Assembly (NCBI RefSeq): GCF_039542905.1
Contig: NZ_BAABIS010000001.1
Span: 744,001 to 808,000 of the forward strand
Source of the DNA: Kitasatospora terrestris
GTDB taxonomy: Bacteria; Actinomycetota; Actinomycetes; Streptomycetales; Streptomycetaceae
Direction: 5' to 3'
Length of the DNA stretch: 64,000 nucleotides
The notes under the pieces are model-generated. The model had not been told where the DNA came from and searched no databases. It saw nothing but the letters and a program-made list of their open reading frames with translations. This document shows, in pieces, positions 15,267 to 22,988 of the stretch. A program made the position numbers and the translations under genes. The first letter of the stretch is position 1. The number at the start of each line of letters is the position of its first letter.

Positions 15267-16280
15267 ATGCGCACCACGACGACCGCCACTCCACGGGCAC
15301 GGCTGGCCGCCGCAGCCGTCGCCCTGGGCAGTTGCCTGGCGCTCGCCCTCCCGGCGACTGCAGCCGTCGCGGCGGACGCCGATCCGGTGCCGACCGTGTT
15401 CTTCGGCGACTCCTACACCTCCAACTTCGGCATCGCCCCCTACGGCAATCGCCACGCCCTGTGCTTCCAGGCGAACGAGAACTACCCCACCGTCGCCGTC
15501 CGGACCCTGGCGGCCAAGGGCGTCGCGCTCAACGTCCAGGCGGACGTCTCCTGTTCGGGCGCGGTGATCGGCAACTTCTGGCAGAAGCAGAGCCTGGGGT
15601 TCTTCCAGTCGGTCCCGGCGCAGGAGGACGCCCTGAACGCGGACACCCGCCTGGCCGTGGGCAGCCTGGGCGGCAACACCCTGGGCTTCATCCGCATCCT
15701 CAAGCAGTGCTCCGCCCGGCTCCGGGGCGCGCCCGCGGTGCCCGGGGAGCCGGTGGACGCCACCTCCCCGGCCGGCCAGTGCGGGTCCTTCTTCTCGTCG
15801 GGAGGGGGCAAGACATGGCTGGAGGGCCAGTTCAAGCAGGTCGGCAGCGACCTGGCCACGATGTTCCAGCACATGGCCCCCCGCTCCCCCGAGGCCAAGC
15901 GCGTCCTGGTCGGCTACCCCCGCCTCGTGCCCCAGGACACCGCCAAGTGCCTGACCGCCGCCCCCGGCCAGAGGGACCTGCCGTTCGCCGACGTCCCCCA
16001 GGACGCCCTGCCCGTCCTCGACCAGGCCCAGAAGCGCCTCGACGACACCATGGAGAAGGCCGCCGCCGACGCCGGCGCCGACTTCGTCGACCTCTACGAC
16101 ACGACCGGCGCCAACACGGCGTGCGACGGCGCCGATCGCGGCATCGGCGGCCTCTTCGAACCCTCCCGGGTCACACTCCTCGGCCAGCCGGTCCCCTTCT
16201 ACGCCCACCCCAACGAGAAGGGCCGCGACCTGCAAGCCGCTCAGGTCGCCGCCCGGATCCAGCAGATCCTCAAGCCCTGA
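15267..16280 (+). CDS. Secreted SGNH/GDSL hydrolase (lipase/esterase)
   Basis: A 337-residue exported enzyme with a signal peptide of about 35 residues (twin-type basic start, then AVALGSCLALALPATAAVAA). The mature part carries block I FFGDSYTSNFG (nucleophile Ser), the block III region GSLGGNTLGF and the C-terminal catalytic histidine YAHPNEKGRDL, as in the secreted Streptomyces lipases of the SGNH family. Block III reads GGNT instead of the common GGND. Several cysteines suggest disulfides. It is likely to hydrolyse ester bonds in lipids outside the cell. A stem-loop follows the gene. Confidence 0.88.
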   Translation: MRTTTTATPRARLAAAAVALGSCLALALPATAAVAADADPVPTVFFGDSYTSNFGIAPYGNRHALCFQANENYPTVAVRTLAAKGVALNVQADVSCSGAVIGNFWQKQSLGFFQSVPAQEDALNADTRLAVGSLGGNTLGFIRILKQCSARLRGAPAVPGEPVDATSPAGQCGSFFSSGGGKTWLEGQFKQVGSDLATMFQHMAPRSPEAKRVLVGYPRLVPQDTAKCLTAAPGQRDLPFADVPQDALPVLDQAQKRLDDTMEKAAADAGADFVDLYDTTGANTACDGADRGIGGLFEPSRVTLLGQPVPFYAHPNEKGRDLQAAQVAARIQQILKP

Positions 16281-16306
16281 CCCAGCCACATCCCCTCCCA
16301 CCGGCA

Positions 16307-16340
16307 AGGCCCCAGAACCCGCCCCGTCGCCCTGGGGCCT
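16307..16340 (+). terminator. Terminator hairpin after the SGNH hydrolase
   Basis: AGGCCCCAG (16307-16315) pairs perfectly with CTGGGGCCT (16332-16340) across a 16-nt loop, about 27 nt after the stop codon. There is no U-tract. Confidence 0.6.
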
Positions 16341-16757
16341 CACCACGCACCCACGGTGAGCGCGCGGGTGGAGCGGGGCTCGCGCCGCCCGTGCCCGCGT
16401 TCGCGCTCGTAGCGCCGGGCCCGCACCTGGTTCCGGGGCAGGAACCGAAGGGCGGCGTGAAGGCGGGGCTGGTTGCCCTTGACCAGTGACCAGTTCCTCG
16501 ACGAGGTGGTGGACGTGGTCGCGCTGGGTGTGCAGGGCATCCAAGGTGACGGTGACGCCGGCCGGATCGAAGGGCGCGGGCCGCGCGCGGTCTTGCCGTC
16601 CACGGCTACTGTGTCGGTCCCGGCAGGGTTGGCGCCGAGCAGGTGTCGTCGTCCGCGACGGTCGCGCGGAGCCGTCAACCGATCCGTCAACAAGGACAGT
16701 TCGCGTGTGGCGGGGCCGGGCGACTTGATCAGGCGGACGGTGGTGGACCGGGGGCAC
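16340..16757 (-). mobile_element. ISAs1-family transposase remnant
   Basis: On the minus strand, pieces of an ISAs1-type transposase are scattered over two frames: TVAVDGKTARG, then LDALHTQRDHVHHLVEEL in a second frame, then LVKGNQPRLHAALRFLP, NQVRARRYERERGHGRRE and ALTV. The order is correct, but at least two frameshifts separate them, and the N- and C-terminal parts are absent. This is a degenerate copy without visible terminal repeats. Confidence 0.75.
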
Positions 16758-16911
16758 ATCGAAGTTCCGGTGAGGCAGGGCGGCTGTGGCCGGTCACCCC
16801 GTCGACCGGGGCCGAACAGCCCCTCCGGGTATGGCCCTCTGGGCCGGCGCCCACAAGGCCGGTACGCTGCCGTGGCTGGCCTGTGCCGTCGTCGATGCAG
16901 GGGGATCGCAC

Positions 16912-17208
16912 GTGTCGAACACCGTTTTCCTGCTCCTCTCCCTCGGCCCGCTCGCCATGGTCCTGGCGATGATCGCCGGGCACGGGTGGAGCGAGAGCAA
17001 GGACACCTACACCGGTGAGGTCACCGGCCGGGTGGTGCGAAGTTCGGCCGGTACCTACGGCCCGATGAGCCACCACGTGATAGACATCCGCACCGACGAT
17101 GGGCGGGAGCTCAGCATCGAGGTGAGCGACCGGACGTACCGGTCTCTCGCCGTCGGCGACCGGGTGGTCAAGGAGTGGGGCAAGCGCTGGCCGGAGCGGT
17201 CGGAGTGA
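16912..17208 (+). CDS. Small membrane-anchored protein (hypothetical)
   Basis: A 98-residue protein with one N-terminal hydrophobic segment (NTVFLLLSLGPLAMVLAMIAG) and a small beta-rich soluble domain (TYTGEVTGRVVRSS, HHVIDIRTDDGRELSIEVSDRTYRSL, VGDRVVKEWGKRWPE) that resembles the OB-like domains of DUF7489-type proteins. The start is the GTG following GGGGGATCGCAC. It probably sits in the cytoplasmic membrane with the domain outside or inside; orientation cannot be told. It overlaps the next small ORF by GTGA. Confidence 0.65.
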   Translation: MSNTVFLLLSLGPLAMVLAMIAGHGWSESKDTYTGEVTGRVVRSSAGTYGPMSHHVIDIRTDDGRELSIEVSDRTYRSLAVGDRVVKEWGKRWPERSE

Positions 17209-17501
17209 CGGAGCGGACGCGGGTCGCACCAGGACACCGCAGACCGCGCGGCTCGCGCACCGGCACCCTCCGCCGGGCCTGGAACCGCGGCATCGCGGGC
17301 GGCCTGCGCGAGCTCTCCGTGCGGGTCCGGACCGCGCCGGTGCAACTCGGCTACGACCCGGCCAAGATGACCACCGAGCAGAAGCAGCAGATCGGCGCCT
17401 TGTACGACGGAGGCCCGGCGCTCTGCGGCATGGACGCTGGGGCGATCAAGTACGGACGACGAGGACTGGCGCATGGAACGAGGCTCCTTCGAGACGGATG
17501 A
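17205..17501 (+). CDS. Hypothetical 98-residue protein, doubtful
   Basis: Begins with a GTG overlapping the upstream stop (GTGA). The N-terminal third is arginine-rich, while the middle (RVRTAPVQLGYDPAKMTTEQKQQIGALYDGGPAL) reads like genuine protein. It overlaps the next gene by 29 nt in another frame. It could be a real coupled gene or the relic of a longer one. The family was not recognised. Confidence 0.35.
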   Translation: MTERTRVAPGHRRPRGSRTGTLRRAWNRGIAGGLRELSVRVRTAPVQLGYDPAKMTTEQKQQIGALYDGGPALCGMDAGAIKYGRRGLAHGTRLLRDG

Positions 17502-17796
17502 CCCGCACGAGGAGTCGGACGCCGCGCTGCTGCGGGGCTGCCTGGCGTTCCTCCTGGTGGCTGCCTCGGTCCTCGGGCTGCTGCTGGGCTACGCGGCCAC
17601 CGTGGAGGAGGAGGACCCGGCCGGGATGCCGGACGCCGGCCACCTCGGCTTCGGCCTCCTGATGAACGGGGTGACCGTGCTGCTCGCCGCCGGCGGCTTC
17701 TGGGCGTCCCGGAAGTGGTTCGCCCGGGCGCTGTCGGTGCTGGTCCTGGCCGCGGCGCTGTACCGGACGGTCCACGTCTGGAACCTCGCGTCCTGA
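17473..17796 (+). CDS. Small integral membrane protein (hypothetical)
   Basis: 107 residues with an acidic N-terminus (ERGSFETDDPHEESD) and three hydrophobic segments: LLRGCLAFLLVAASVLGLLL, LGFGLLMNGVTVLLAAGG and ALSVLVLAAALYRTV. No known family was recognised. The weak Shine-Dalgarno GAGGA precedes the ATG. It may belong to the same short transcript as the two small genes before it. Confidence 0.6.
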   Translation: MERGSFETDDPHEESDAALLRGCLAFLLVAASVLGLLLGYAATVEEEDPAGMPDAGHLGFGLLMNGVTVLLAAGGFWASRKWFARALSVLVLAAALYRTVHVWNLAS

Positions 17797-18071
17797 ACGG
17801 GTGAGCCTTCGGGCCCACCGTCGGCAAGGCGCCATGACCGACAGCGTTCACCGGCTCGCCGGGTTCCTGCAGAGGGCGGCTCAGCGGTCCGCAACGGGCA
17901 GTGGTCCGGCCTCGGTGACGGCTCCGGTCCACCAGTCCGCCCCGGCGCAAGCCCGTCGCCCTGCGGATACGGGCTCGTTCGCGGCGCTGGGCAGCGAGGA
18001 CGGAGCAGGCTCCCGCTCGGCTCGGCCTCGCACGGGGCGGCGGTTGTGGCTCCGGTGTCCCGGACGGGGCG

Positions 18072-18536
18072 TCACAGGCGGCGGGGGCCGGCGCCGTCCT
18101 CGGCAAGGGTGTCGCCGGGGTTGAGGAGGGCGCAGGCCTTCATGGAGAGGCAGCCGCAGCCGATGCAGCCGGTGAGTTCGGCCTCGAGGCGTTCGATGGT
18201 CTGGCGGCGTTCTTCGAGGCGGCGTTTCCAGCCGCGGGAGGCGCGCTGCCATTCCTGGTGGCTGGGCGGTCGGTCGAGGGGGACGTCGGCGAAGGCGTCG
18301 CGGAGGTCCTGGAGGGGGATGCCGATGCGTTTGGCGACGGAGACGAGGGCGACGCGGCGCAGCATGTGGCGCGGGTAGCGGCGCTGGTTGCGCCGGTCGC
18401 GTTCGGAGGCGATGAGGCCGAGTTCCTCGTAGAACCGCAGGGCCGAGACGGCGGCACCGGTGCGGGCGCTGACCTCGCCGATGGTCAGCCAGTCGTCGGG
18501 GGTGGGTCGGGGGTTGCCGGTGGGGTTGCTGGTCAT
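18072..18536 (-). CDS. soxR: Redox-sensing transcriptional activator SoxR
   Basis: A 154-residue MerR-family regulator. The N-terminal winged helix (WLTIGEVSARTGAAVSALRFYEELGLI) is followed by a dimerisation coiled coil (~90-125) and the [2Fe-2S] cluster motif CIGCGCLSMKAC, the SoxR cysteine pattern C-x2-C-x-C-x5-C. In actinomycetes SoxR responds to redox-active small molecules. The ATG is preceded by GGAGG. It diverges from the ferredoxin gene, and a perfect SoxR box lies in the 100-nt gap, so it should control that gene and possibly itself. Confidence 0.93.
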   Translation of the reverse strand: MTSNPTGNPRPTPDDWLTIGEVSARTGAAVSALRFYEELGLIASERDRRNQRRYPRHMLRRVALVSVAKRIGIPLQDLRDAFADVPLDRPPSHQEWQRASRGWKRRLEERRQTIERLEAELTGCIGCGCLSMKACALLNPGDTLAEDGAGPRRL

Positions 18537-18553
18537 GCGGGGCGGCCTCCTGT

Positions 18554-18584
18554 TTGACCTCAACATTACTTGAGGTCATAGCGT
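18554..18584 (+). promoter_or_regulatory. SoxR box within a 19-bp-spacer promoter for the ferredoxin gene
   Basis: A perfect inverted repeat TGACCTCAA (18555-18563), spacer CATTAC, TTGAGGTCA (18570-18578). The core CCTCAA-N6-TTGAGG equals the Escherichia coli soxS operator arms. On the plus strand TTGACC (18554-18559) and TAGCGT (18579-18584) are 19 nt apart, the over-long spacing typical of MerR-activated promoters. Confidence 0.85.
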
Positions 18585-18636
18585 CGGCTGCGTCGGAACG
18601 GCAGGCAGGAACCAACCCCGAGAGGAGGGCTGTCCG

Positions 18637-18966
18637 ATGACCTTCGTGATCGCGTTGCCCTGTGTGGACGTCAAGGACAGGGCGTGCATCGACGAGTGCC
18701 CGCTCGACTGCATCTACGAGGGTGAGCGGATGCTGTACATCCAGCCGGACGAGTGCACCGACTGCGGTGCGTGCGAGCCGGTGTGCCCGGTGGAGGCGAT
18801 CTTCTACGAGGACGACACGCCCGAGGAGTGGCGGGTGTTCAACTCGGTGAACGCGGAGTTCTTCGCCGACATCGGCTCCCCTGGCAGCGCTGCGAAGGTG
18901 GGCCCGTTCCCGAAGGACCATCCGGTGGTGGCGGCGCTGCCGGCCCCCGCGCCGGAGGCCGGCTGA
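18637..18966 (+). CDS. fdxA: 7Fe ferredoxin (FdxA type)
   Basis: A 109-residue cytoplasmic electron carrier. Cys motifs DRACIDECPLDCIYEG and DECTDCGACEPVCPVEAIFYEDD bind a [3Fe-4S] and a [4Fe-4S] cluster, and the EWRVFNSVNAEFF segment is typical of actinobacterial FdxA. It follows GAGAGGAGGG. The SoxR box immediately upstream predicts induction by redox-cycling compounds, an unusual target that would tie electron supply to that response. Its stop is 2 nt from the end of the convergent DUF4267 gene. Confidence 0.92.
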   Translation: MTFVIALPCVDVKDRACIDECPLDCIYEGERMLYIQPDECTDCGACEPVCPVEAIFYEDDTPEEWRVFNSVNAEFFADIGSPGSAAKVGPFPKDHPVVAALPAPAPEAG

Positions 18967-18968
18967 GG

Positions 18969-19337
18969 TCAGCGGTCCGCCCGGGCGAGGCCGATGACGG
19001 AGAGCAGGCCCCAGCCGACGGAGACGGTCAGGGCCATGGCGCGGTGTCGGCGGCCGGGGAGGGTGCCGGTGAGCAGGGCGGCGTCGCCGAGGTCGGAGGC
19101 GATGCGCAGCAGGGTGGCGGTGCGCAGGCTGCGGTCGTCGGGGGCGCAGGCCATGGCGAGTCCGCAGGCGGCGTCGCGGAGGGCGAGCGGGCGCAGGCAG
19201 GTCGCGACGTCGGCGGGCACGGTGCCGTCGGGGGCGGTGAGGCCGGACGGGCGGGCGAGCAGGGCGGGCCGGGCGGCGACGGCGATGCCGTACGCGGCGG
19301 TTGCGGCGCCGACGGTCCGGAGCAGGGTGCGGTCCAT
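18969..19337 (-). CDS. DUF4267 small membrane protein
   Basis: 122 residues with about three or four short hydrophobic segments (TVGAATAAYGIAVAARPALL, ASDLGDAALLTGTL, ALTVSVGWGLLSVIGLA) and the pattern CLRPLALRDAACGLAMA seen in DUF4267 proteins. No function is known. GGAGGAACC precedes the ATG. It is the last gene of the photolyase operon (24-nt gap), so it is probably light-induced. Confidence 0.75.
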   Translation of the reverse strand: MDRTLLRTVGAATAAYGIAVAARPALLARPSGLTAPDGTVPADVATCLRPLALRDAACGLAMACAPDDRSLRTATLLRIASDLGDAALLTGTLPGRRHRAMALTVSVGWGLLSVIGLARADR

Positions 19338-19361
19338 CGTGGTGGTTCCTCCGTCGGGGGG

Positions 19362-20843
19362 TCAGTGGGCGGCGCGGGCGCGGTCGGTGATGTTGCGGGC
19401 CATGTCGCCGAAGACGAACGTGTGGAAGGGGGCGACGGACCACCAGTAGGCGTGTCCGGCGAGGCCGTGCGGGTGGAACAGGGCGCGTTGGCGGTAGCGG
19501 GTGCCGCCGTTGCCGTCCGGGGTGACGGAGATTTCGAGCCAGGCGAGGCCGGGGAGGCGCATCTCGGCGCGCAGCCGCAGCAGTTGCCCGGGCTGGATCT
19601 CCTCGACCCGCCAGAAGTCGAGGGAGTCGCCGACCCGCAGCCGGGCGGGGTCGCGGCGGCCGCGCCGCAGGCCGATGCCGCCGACGAGGCGGTCGAGCCG
19701 GCCGCGGACCTCCCAGGCGAGCGGGAAGGAGTACCAGCCGTTGCCGCCGCCGATGCCTTCGACGACGCGCCAGACGTCCTCGGGCGGGGTGGCGACGGTG
19801 AGTTCCTTCAGGTCCTGGTAGAGGCTGCCGCCGGCCCAGTCGGGGTCGGTGGGCAGCGGGTCGCTGGGGGCGCCGGGGAGGGTGGCGGAGGACCAGTGGG
19901 TGGAGACGTCGGCGTCGCGGATCCTGCGCAGGGCGAGGGCGACGGCCCGGCCGAAGCCGATCGGGCCGTCGGGCGGGTCGGGTGACCATTTGGCGATGTC
20001 GTGTTCGGAGCAGACCACTTCGTGGCGCAGCGATTCGACGAGCGGCCGGGCGATGGAGTTCGGTACGGGGGTGACCAGGCCGACCCAGTGGCTGGAGAGC
20101 CAAGGGGTGAGGGCGGGGGTGGGCAGGATGAGGCGGGGTGGCAGGCCGGCGACCCGGGCGTAGCCCTGCATCATCTGCCGGTAGGTGAGGACGTCGGGGC
20201 CGCCGATGTCGAAGGTGCGGTTGACGTCGGGCGGGAGGTCGGCGGCGGCGACGAGGTGGCGCAGTACGTCGCGGACGGCGATCGGCTGGATGCGGGTGTT
20301 GACCCAGCGCGGGGTGACCATCACCGGGAGCCGTTCGGTGAGGTAGCGGAGCATTTCGAAGGAGGCGGAGCCGGAGCCGATGATGACGGCGGCGCGGAGT
20401 TCGGCGGTGGGGACGCCGCTGTCGCGCAGTTCCCGGCCGACTTCGGCGCGCGAGCGCAGGTGGGGCGAGAGCCGGGCGGTGGGGACGCCGCGCGGGACGA
20501 GTCCGCCGAGGTAGACGATGCGGCGCACCCCGGCGGCGTGGGCGGCGGCGCCGAAGTCGCGGGCGGCCTGCCGGTCGGTGGCCTCGAAGTCCCGGCCGGT
20601 GCCGAGCGAGTGGACGAGGTAGTAGGCGACGTCGATGCCGCGCAGCGCGTCGGGGAGGGTGTCGGGGCGGGTGACGTCGCCGGTGGCGGTCTCGACCCGG
20701 GCGCGCCAGGGCTGGTCGCGCAGGCGTCCGGGGTCGCGGGCGAGGCAGCGCACCCGGTGGCCGGCGGCGAGGAGTTCGGGGACCAGGCGGCCGCCGATGT
20801 AGCCGGTGGCGCCGGTGACCAGGCAGGTGAGCGGTGCGGTCAT
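19362..20843 (-). CDS. NAD-dependent epimerase/DUF2867 fusion protein
   Basis: 493 residues. The N-terminal Rossmann domain (LVTGATGYIGGRLVPELLAAG, CLARDPGRL, YYLVHSLGTG, YLGGLVP) is an extended-SDR fold, and the C-terminal ~150 residues (GNGWYSFPLAWEVRGRLDRL, RLRAEMRLPGLAWLEI, HPHGLAGHAYWW) are DUF2867. This two-domain protein regularly accompanies photolyase in Streptomyces light-inducible loci. Its reaction is unknown. It starts 13 nt after the photolyase stop. Confidence 0.88.
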   Translation of the reverse strand: MTAPLTCLVTGATGYIGGRLVPELLAAGHRVRCLARDPGRLRDQPWRARVETATGDVTRPDTLPDALRGIDVAYYLVHSLGTGRDFEATDRQAARDFGAAAHAAGVRRIVYLGGLVPRGVPTARLSPHLRSRAEVGRELRDSGVPTAELRAAVIIGSGSASFEMLRYLTERLPVMVTPRWVNTRIQPIAVRDVLRHLVAAADLPPDVNRTFDIGGPDVLTYRQMMQGYARVAGLPPRLILPTPALTPWLSSHWVGLVTPVPNSIARPLVESLRHEVVCSEHDIAKWSPDPPDGPIGFGRAVALALRRIRDADVSTHWSSATLPGAPSDPLPTDPDWAGGSLYQDLKELTVATPPEDVWRVVEGIGGGNGWYSFPLAWEVRGRLDRLVGGIGLRRGRRDPARLRVGDSLDFWRVEEIQPGQLLRLRAEMRLPGLAWLEISVTPDGNGGTRYRQRALFHPHGLAGHAYWWSVAPFHTFVFGDMARNITDRARAAH

Positions 20844-20856
20844 GGCGGTCTCCGGG

Positions 20857-22176
20857 TCAGTCGAGGGAGCGGGCGGCCCGGAGCCTGGTGTTCAGGTCCT
20901 CGGGGGCGACGAGCGGGGCGGGGTAGTCGGGGGCGAGCAGCCAGGGGCGGTGGACGGACGGGCCGGGCAGGTGGGCGAGTTCGGGGATCCAGCGGCGGAC
21001 GTACGCGCCGTCGGGGTCGTACCGGTCGGCCTGGCGCAGCGGGTTGAGCACCCGGTTGGGGCGGGTGTCGGTGCCGGTGCCGGCGACCCACTGCCAGTTG
21101 AGCTGGTTGTTGGCGAGGTCGCCGTCGACGAGCAGGGCGAGGAAGTGCGCGGCGCCGGTCCGCCAGTCGTGGTGGAGGGTCTTGGTGAGGAAGCTGGCGG
21201 TGAGCAGCCGGGCCCGGTTGTGCATCCAGCCCTCGTGGGCGAGTTGGCGCATGCCGGCGTCGACAATGGGGTAGCCGGTGCGGCCTTCGCGCCAGGCGCG
21301 GGCCTCGCGCTCGTCGTGGTGCCAGTGGTCCTCGCGGCTGCGGTAGTCGTGGTGGGCGGCCCGGGGCCGGGCGGCGAGCAGCTGGTGGTGGAAGTCGCGC
21401 CAGGCGAGTTGCCGGACGAAGGCCTCCGCGCCCTCGCCGCCGCGCTCCAGGGCGCGGGCGGCGAGTTCGCCGGCGGACAGGCAGCCGAAGTGCAGGTACG
21501 GGGAGAGCCGGGAGGTGCCGTCGGCGGCGAGCGCGTCGTGCAGGTCGGCGTAGGCGTCGACGTCCCAGCGCCGCCACTGCTCGCGGGCGGCGCTCTCGCC
21601 GCCGGGCGGCAGGGCGGGTGAGGCCGCGGTGGCGGTGGGCAGGGCTTCGCCGCCGACGCCGTCGGGGGTACTGAGCTTGCGCGGCGCGCCGTGCACGGAG
21701 CGGCGCGGGGCCTGCTGCCAGGCCCGGTGGTAGGGGGTGAAGACGGCGTAGTGGTCGCGCCCGGCGGGGGTGACCTGGCCGGGCGGGAGCACGGTCAGGA
21801 CGGCGTCGTGGACGTGCAGCCGCCCGCCGAGCCGCTCCCGCAGCCGGTTCTCCCGCCGCCGGGCGAAGGCGCTGACGCCGGCGGCGACGTGCACGCTGTC
21901 GGCGTCGGTCTCGGCGGCGACCTTGGCGGCCTGCTCGGCCGGGTCGCCGTGCCGGACGACCAGGCGGGCGCCGGTGCGGCGCAGCGATTCGTCGAGGTCG
22001 GCGAGGCAGTCGGCGAGGAAGGCCTGCCGGTTGGGGGCGCCGAACCCGGCCGCCTCGACGGCGGGGTCGAGGACGAACAGCGGAACGACCTGGTCGGCCG
22101 CGCGGGCGGCGGCGTGCAGGACCGGGTTGTCGTGCAGTCGCAGGTCCTGGGTGAACAGGGCGACGGAGACGGTCAT
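20857..22176 (-). CDS. phr: Deoxyribodipyrimidine photo-lyase (CPD photolyase)
   Basis: A 439-residue FAD enzyme that reverses cyclobutane pyrimidine dimers using blue light. N-terminal antenna-binding domain (SVALFTQDLRLHDNPVLHAA, VVPLFVLDP) and C-terminal FAD domain with LSPYLHFGCLSAGEL, WRDFHHQLL, VDAGMRQLAHEGWMHNRAR and DGDLANNQLNWQWVAG. Length and motifs are complete. GAGGA lies 6 nt before the ATG. It is the first gene of the operon and diverges from litS; its promoter matches the SigK/LitS-like element and should depend on LitS in the light. Confidence 0.95.
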   Translation of the reverse strand: MTVSVALFTQDLRLHDNPVLHAAARAADQVVPLFVLDPAVEAAGFGAPNRQAFLADCLADLDESLRRTGARLVVRHGDPAEQAAKVAAETDADSVHVAAGVSAFARRRENRLRERLGGRLHVHDAVLTVLPPGQVTPAGRDHYAVFTPYHRAWQQAPRRSVHGAPRKLSTPDGVGGEALPTATAASPALPPGGESAAREQWRRWDVDAYADLHDALAADGTSRLSPYLHFGCLSAGELAARALERGGEGAEAFVRQLAWRDFHHQLLAARPRAAHHDYRSREDHWHHDEREARAWREGRTGYPIVDAGMRQLAHEGWMHNRARLLTASFLTKTLHHDWRTGAAHFLALLVDGDLANNQLNWQWVAGTGTDTRPNRVLNPLRQADRYDPDGAYVRRWIPELAHLPGPSVHRPWLLAPDYPAPLVAPEDLNTRLRAARSLD

Positions 22177-22227
22177 CGGTGTTCCTCGGGGTCGGTGCGG
22201 TAGCCGCCGGCCGGCGTCTTCCCGGAT

Positions 22228-22255
22228 GTTCGGAGTCCGTCCGGCGACCGGATTG
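22228..22255 (-). promoter_or_regulatory. ECF-type promoter of the photolyase operon
   Basis: On the minus strand, CAATCC (22255-22250) and CCGAAC (22233-22228) are 16 nt apart. The hexamers equal those of the sigK promoter with one extra spacer base. A start point near 22221 would leave a leader of about 45 nt. Likely recognised by LitS. Confidence 0.65.
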
Positions 22256-22290
22256 CCCTGGTTCCGACGCTACGCCGCGCCGGACGGAAA

Positions 22291-22338
22291 CGCTGCACAA
22301 TGGATGCGAGTCGTCCGGCGCTGCACAATCGCTGCACC
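22291..22338. promoter_or_regulatory. Direct repeats upstream of litS, probable LitR binding sites
   Basis: CGCTGCACAAT occurs at 22291-22301 and 22319-22329, 28 nt apart, followed at once by the partial copy CGCTGCACC (22330-22338). The TGCACAAT core resembles the TTGTACA-type boxes of LitR/CarH regulators (read as ATTGTGCA on the other strand). The sites directly precede litS and lie 40 nt behind the photolyase promoter. Confidence 0.65.
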
Positions 22339-22346
22339 GTGGCGTC

Positions 22347-22988
22347 GTGACCCCGAGCACCTGTGCACCACCCGTCCCGCCGCCGGCCGTCCCGGCCCGC
22401 GCGGCCGACCCCGCCGACCTGATGGCGGCGGTGGCCCGCGGCGACCGGGACGCGTTCGCCGCGCTGTACGGGACGCTCGCACCGCCCGTGTACGGCATCG
22501 CGCTGCGGACGCTGCGCAGCCCGGCGCACGCGGAGGAGGTGGCGCAGGAAGTGCTGCTGGAGGTGTGGCGCACGGCCGCCGCCTACCGGCCCGAGCGGGG
22601 CACCGTCCTGGCCTGGGCGCTGACCATCGCCCACCGGCGCGCGGTGGACCGGGTGCGCTCCACGCAGGCGGCCGACGCGCGGGAGGTGCGGGTCGCGCTG
22701 CGCGAGCGGCCCGCCGCGGAGTCCGTCGCCGACCAGACCGAGCGGCTGCTCGACGGGGAGCGGGTGCGGCACGCGTTGGCGGCGCTGACCCACGCTCAGC
22801 GGGAGTCCCTGGTGCTGGCGTACTACGGCGGCTACTCGCAGCGCGAGATCGCGCACCACCTGGGCCTTCCGCTCGGTACGGTGAAGACGCGCATGCGGGA
22901 CGGGCTGCTCCGGCTGCGCGCCGCCCTCGACGACCGCGAGCCGGCAGGAACGACGGCTACGGCGGCGGCGGAACGGAGGCGGCGGTGA
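22347..22988 (+). CDS. litS: Light-induced ECF sigma factor LitS
   Basis: A 213-residue ECF sigma factor of the SigK-like group: sigma-2 (FAALYGTLAPPVYGIALRTL, HAEEVAQEVLLEVW, LTIAHRRAVDRVRS) and sigma-4 (YSQREIAHHLGLPLGTVKTR). It lacks all three cysteines present in SigK, so it should not share that redox control. No anti-sigma gene is adjacent; instead it overlaps litR by GTGA, the standard litS-litR arrangement in Streptomyces. There is no clear Shine-Dalgarno before the GTG. It should transcribe the photolyase operon and any carotenoid genes elsewhere. Confidence 0.88.
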   Translation: MTPSTCAPPVPPPAVPARAADPADLMAAVARGDRDAFAALYGTLAPPVYGIALRTLRSPAHAEEVAQEVLLEVWRTAAAYRPERGTVLAWALTIAHRRAVDRVRSTQAADAREVRVALRERPAAESVADQTERLLDGERVRHALAALTHAQRESLVLAYYGGYSQREIAHHLGLPLGTVKTRMRDGLLRLRAALDDREPAGTTATAAAERRRR

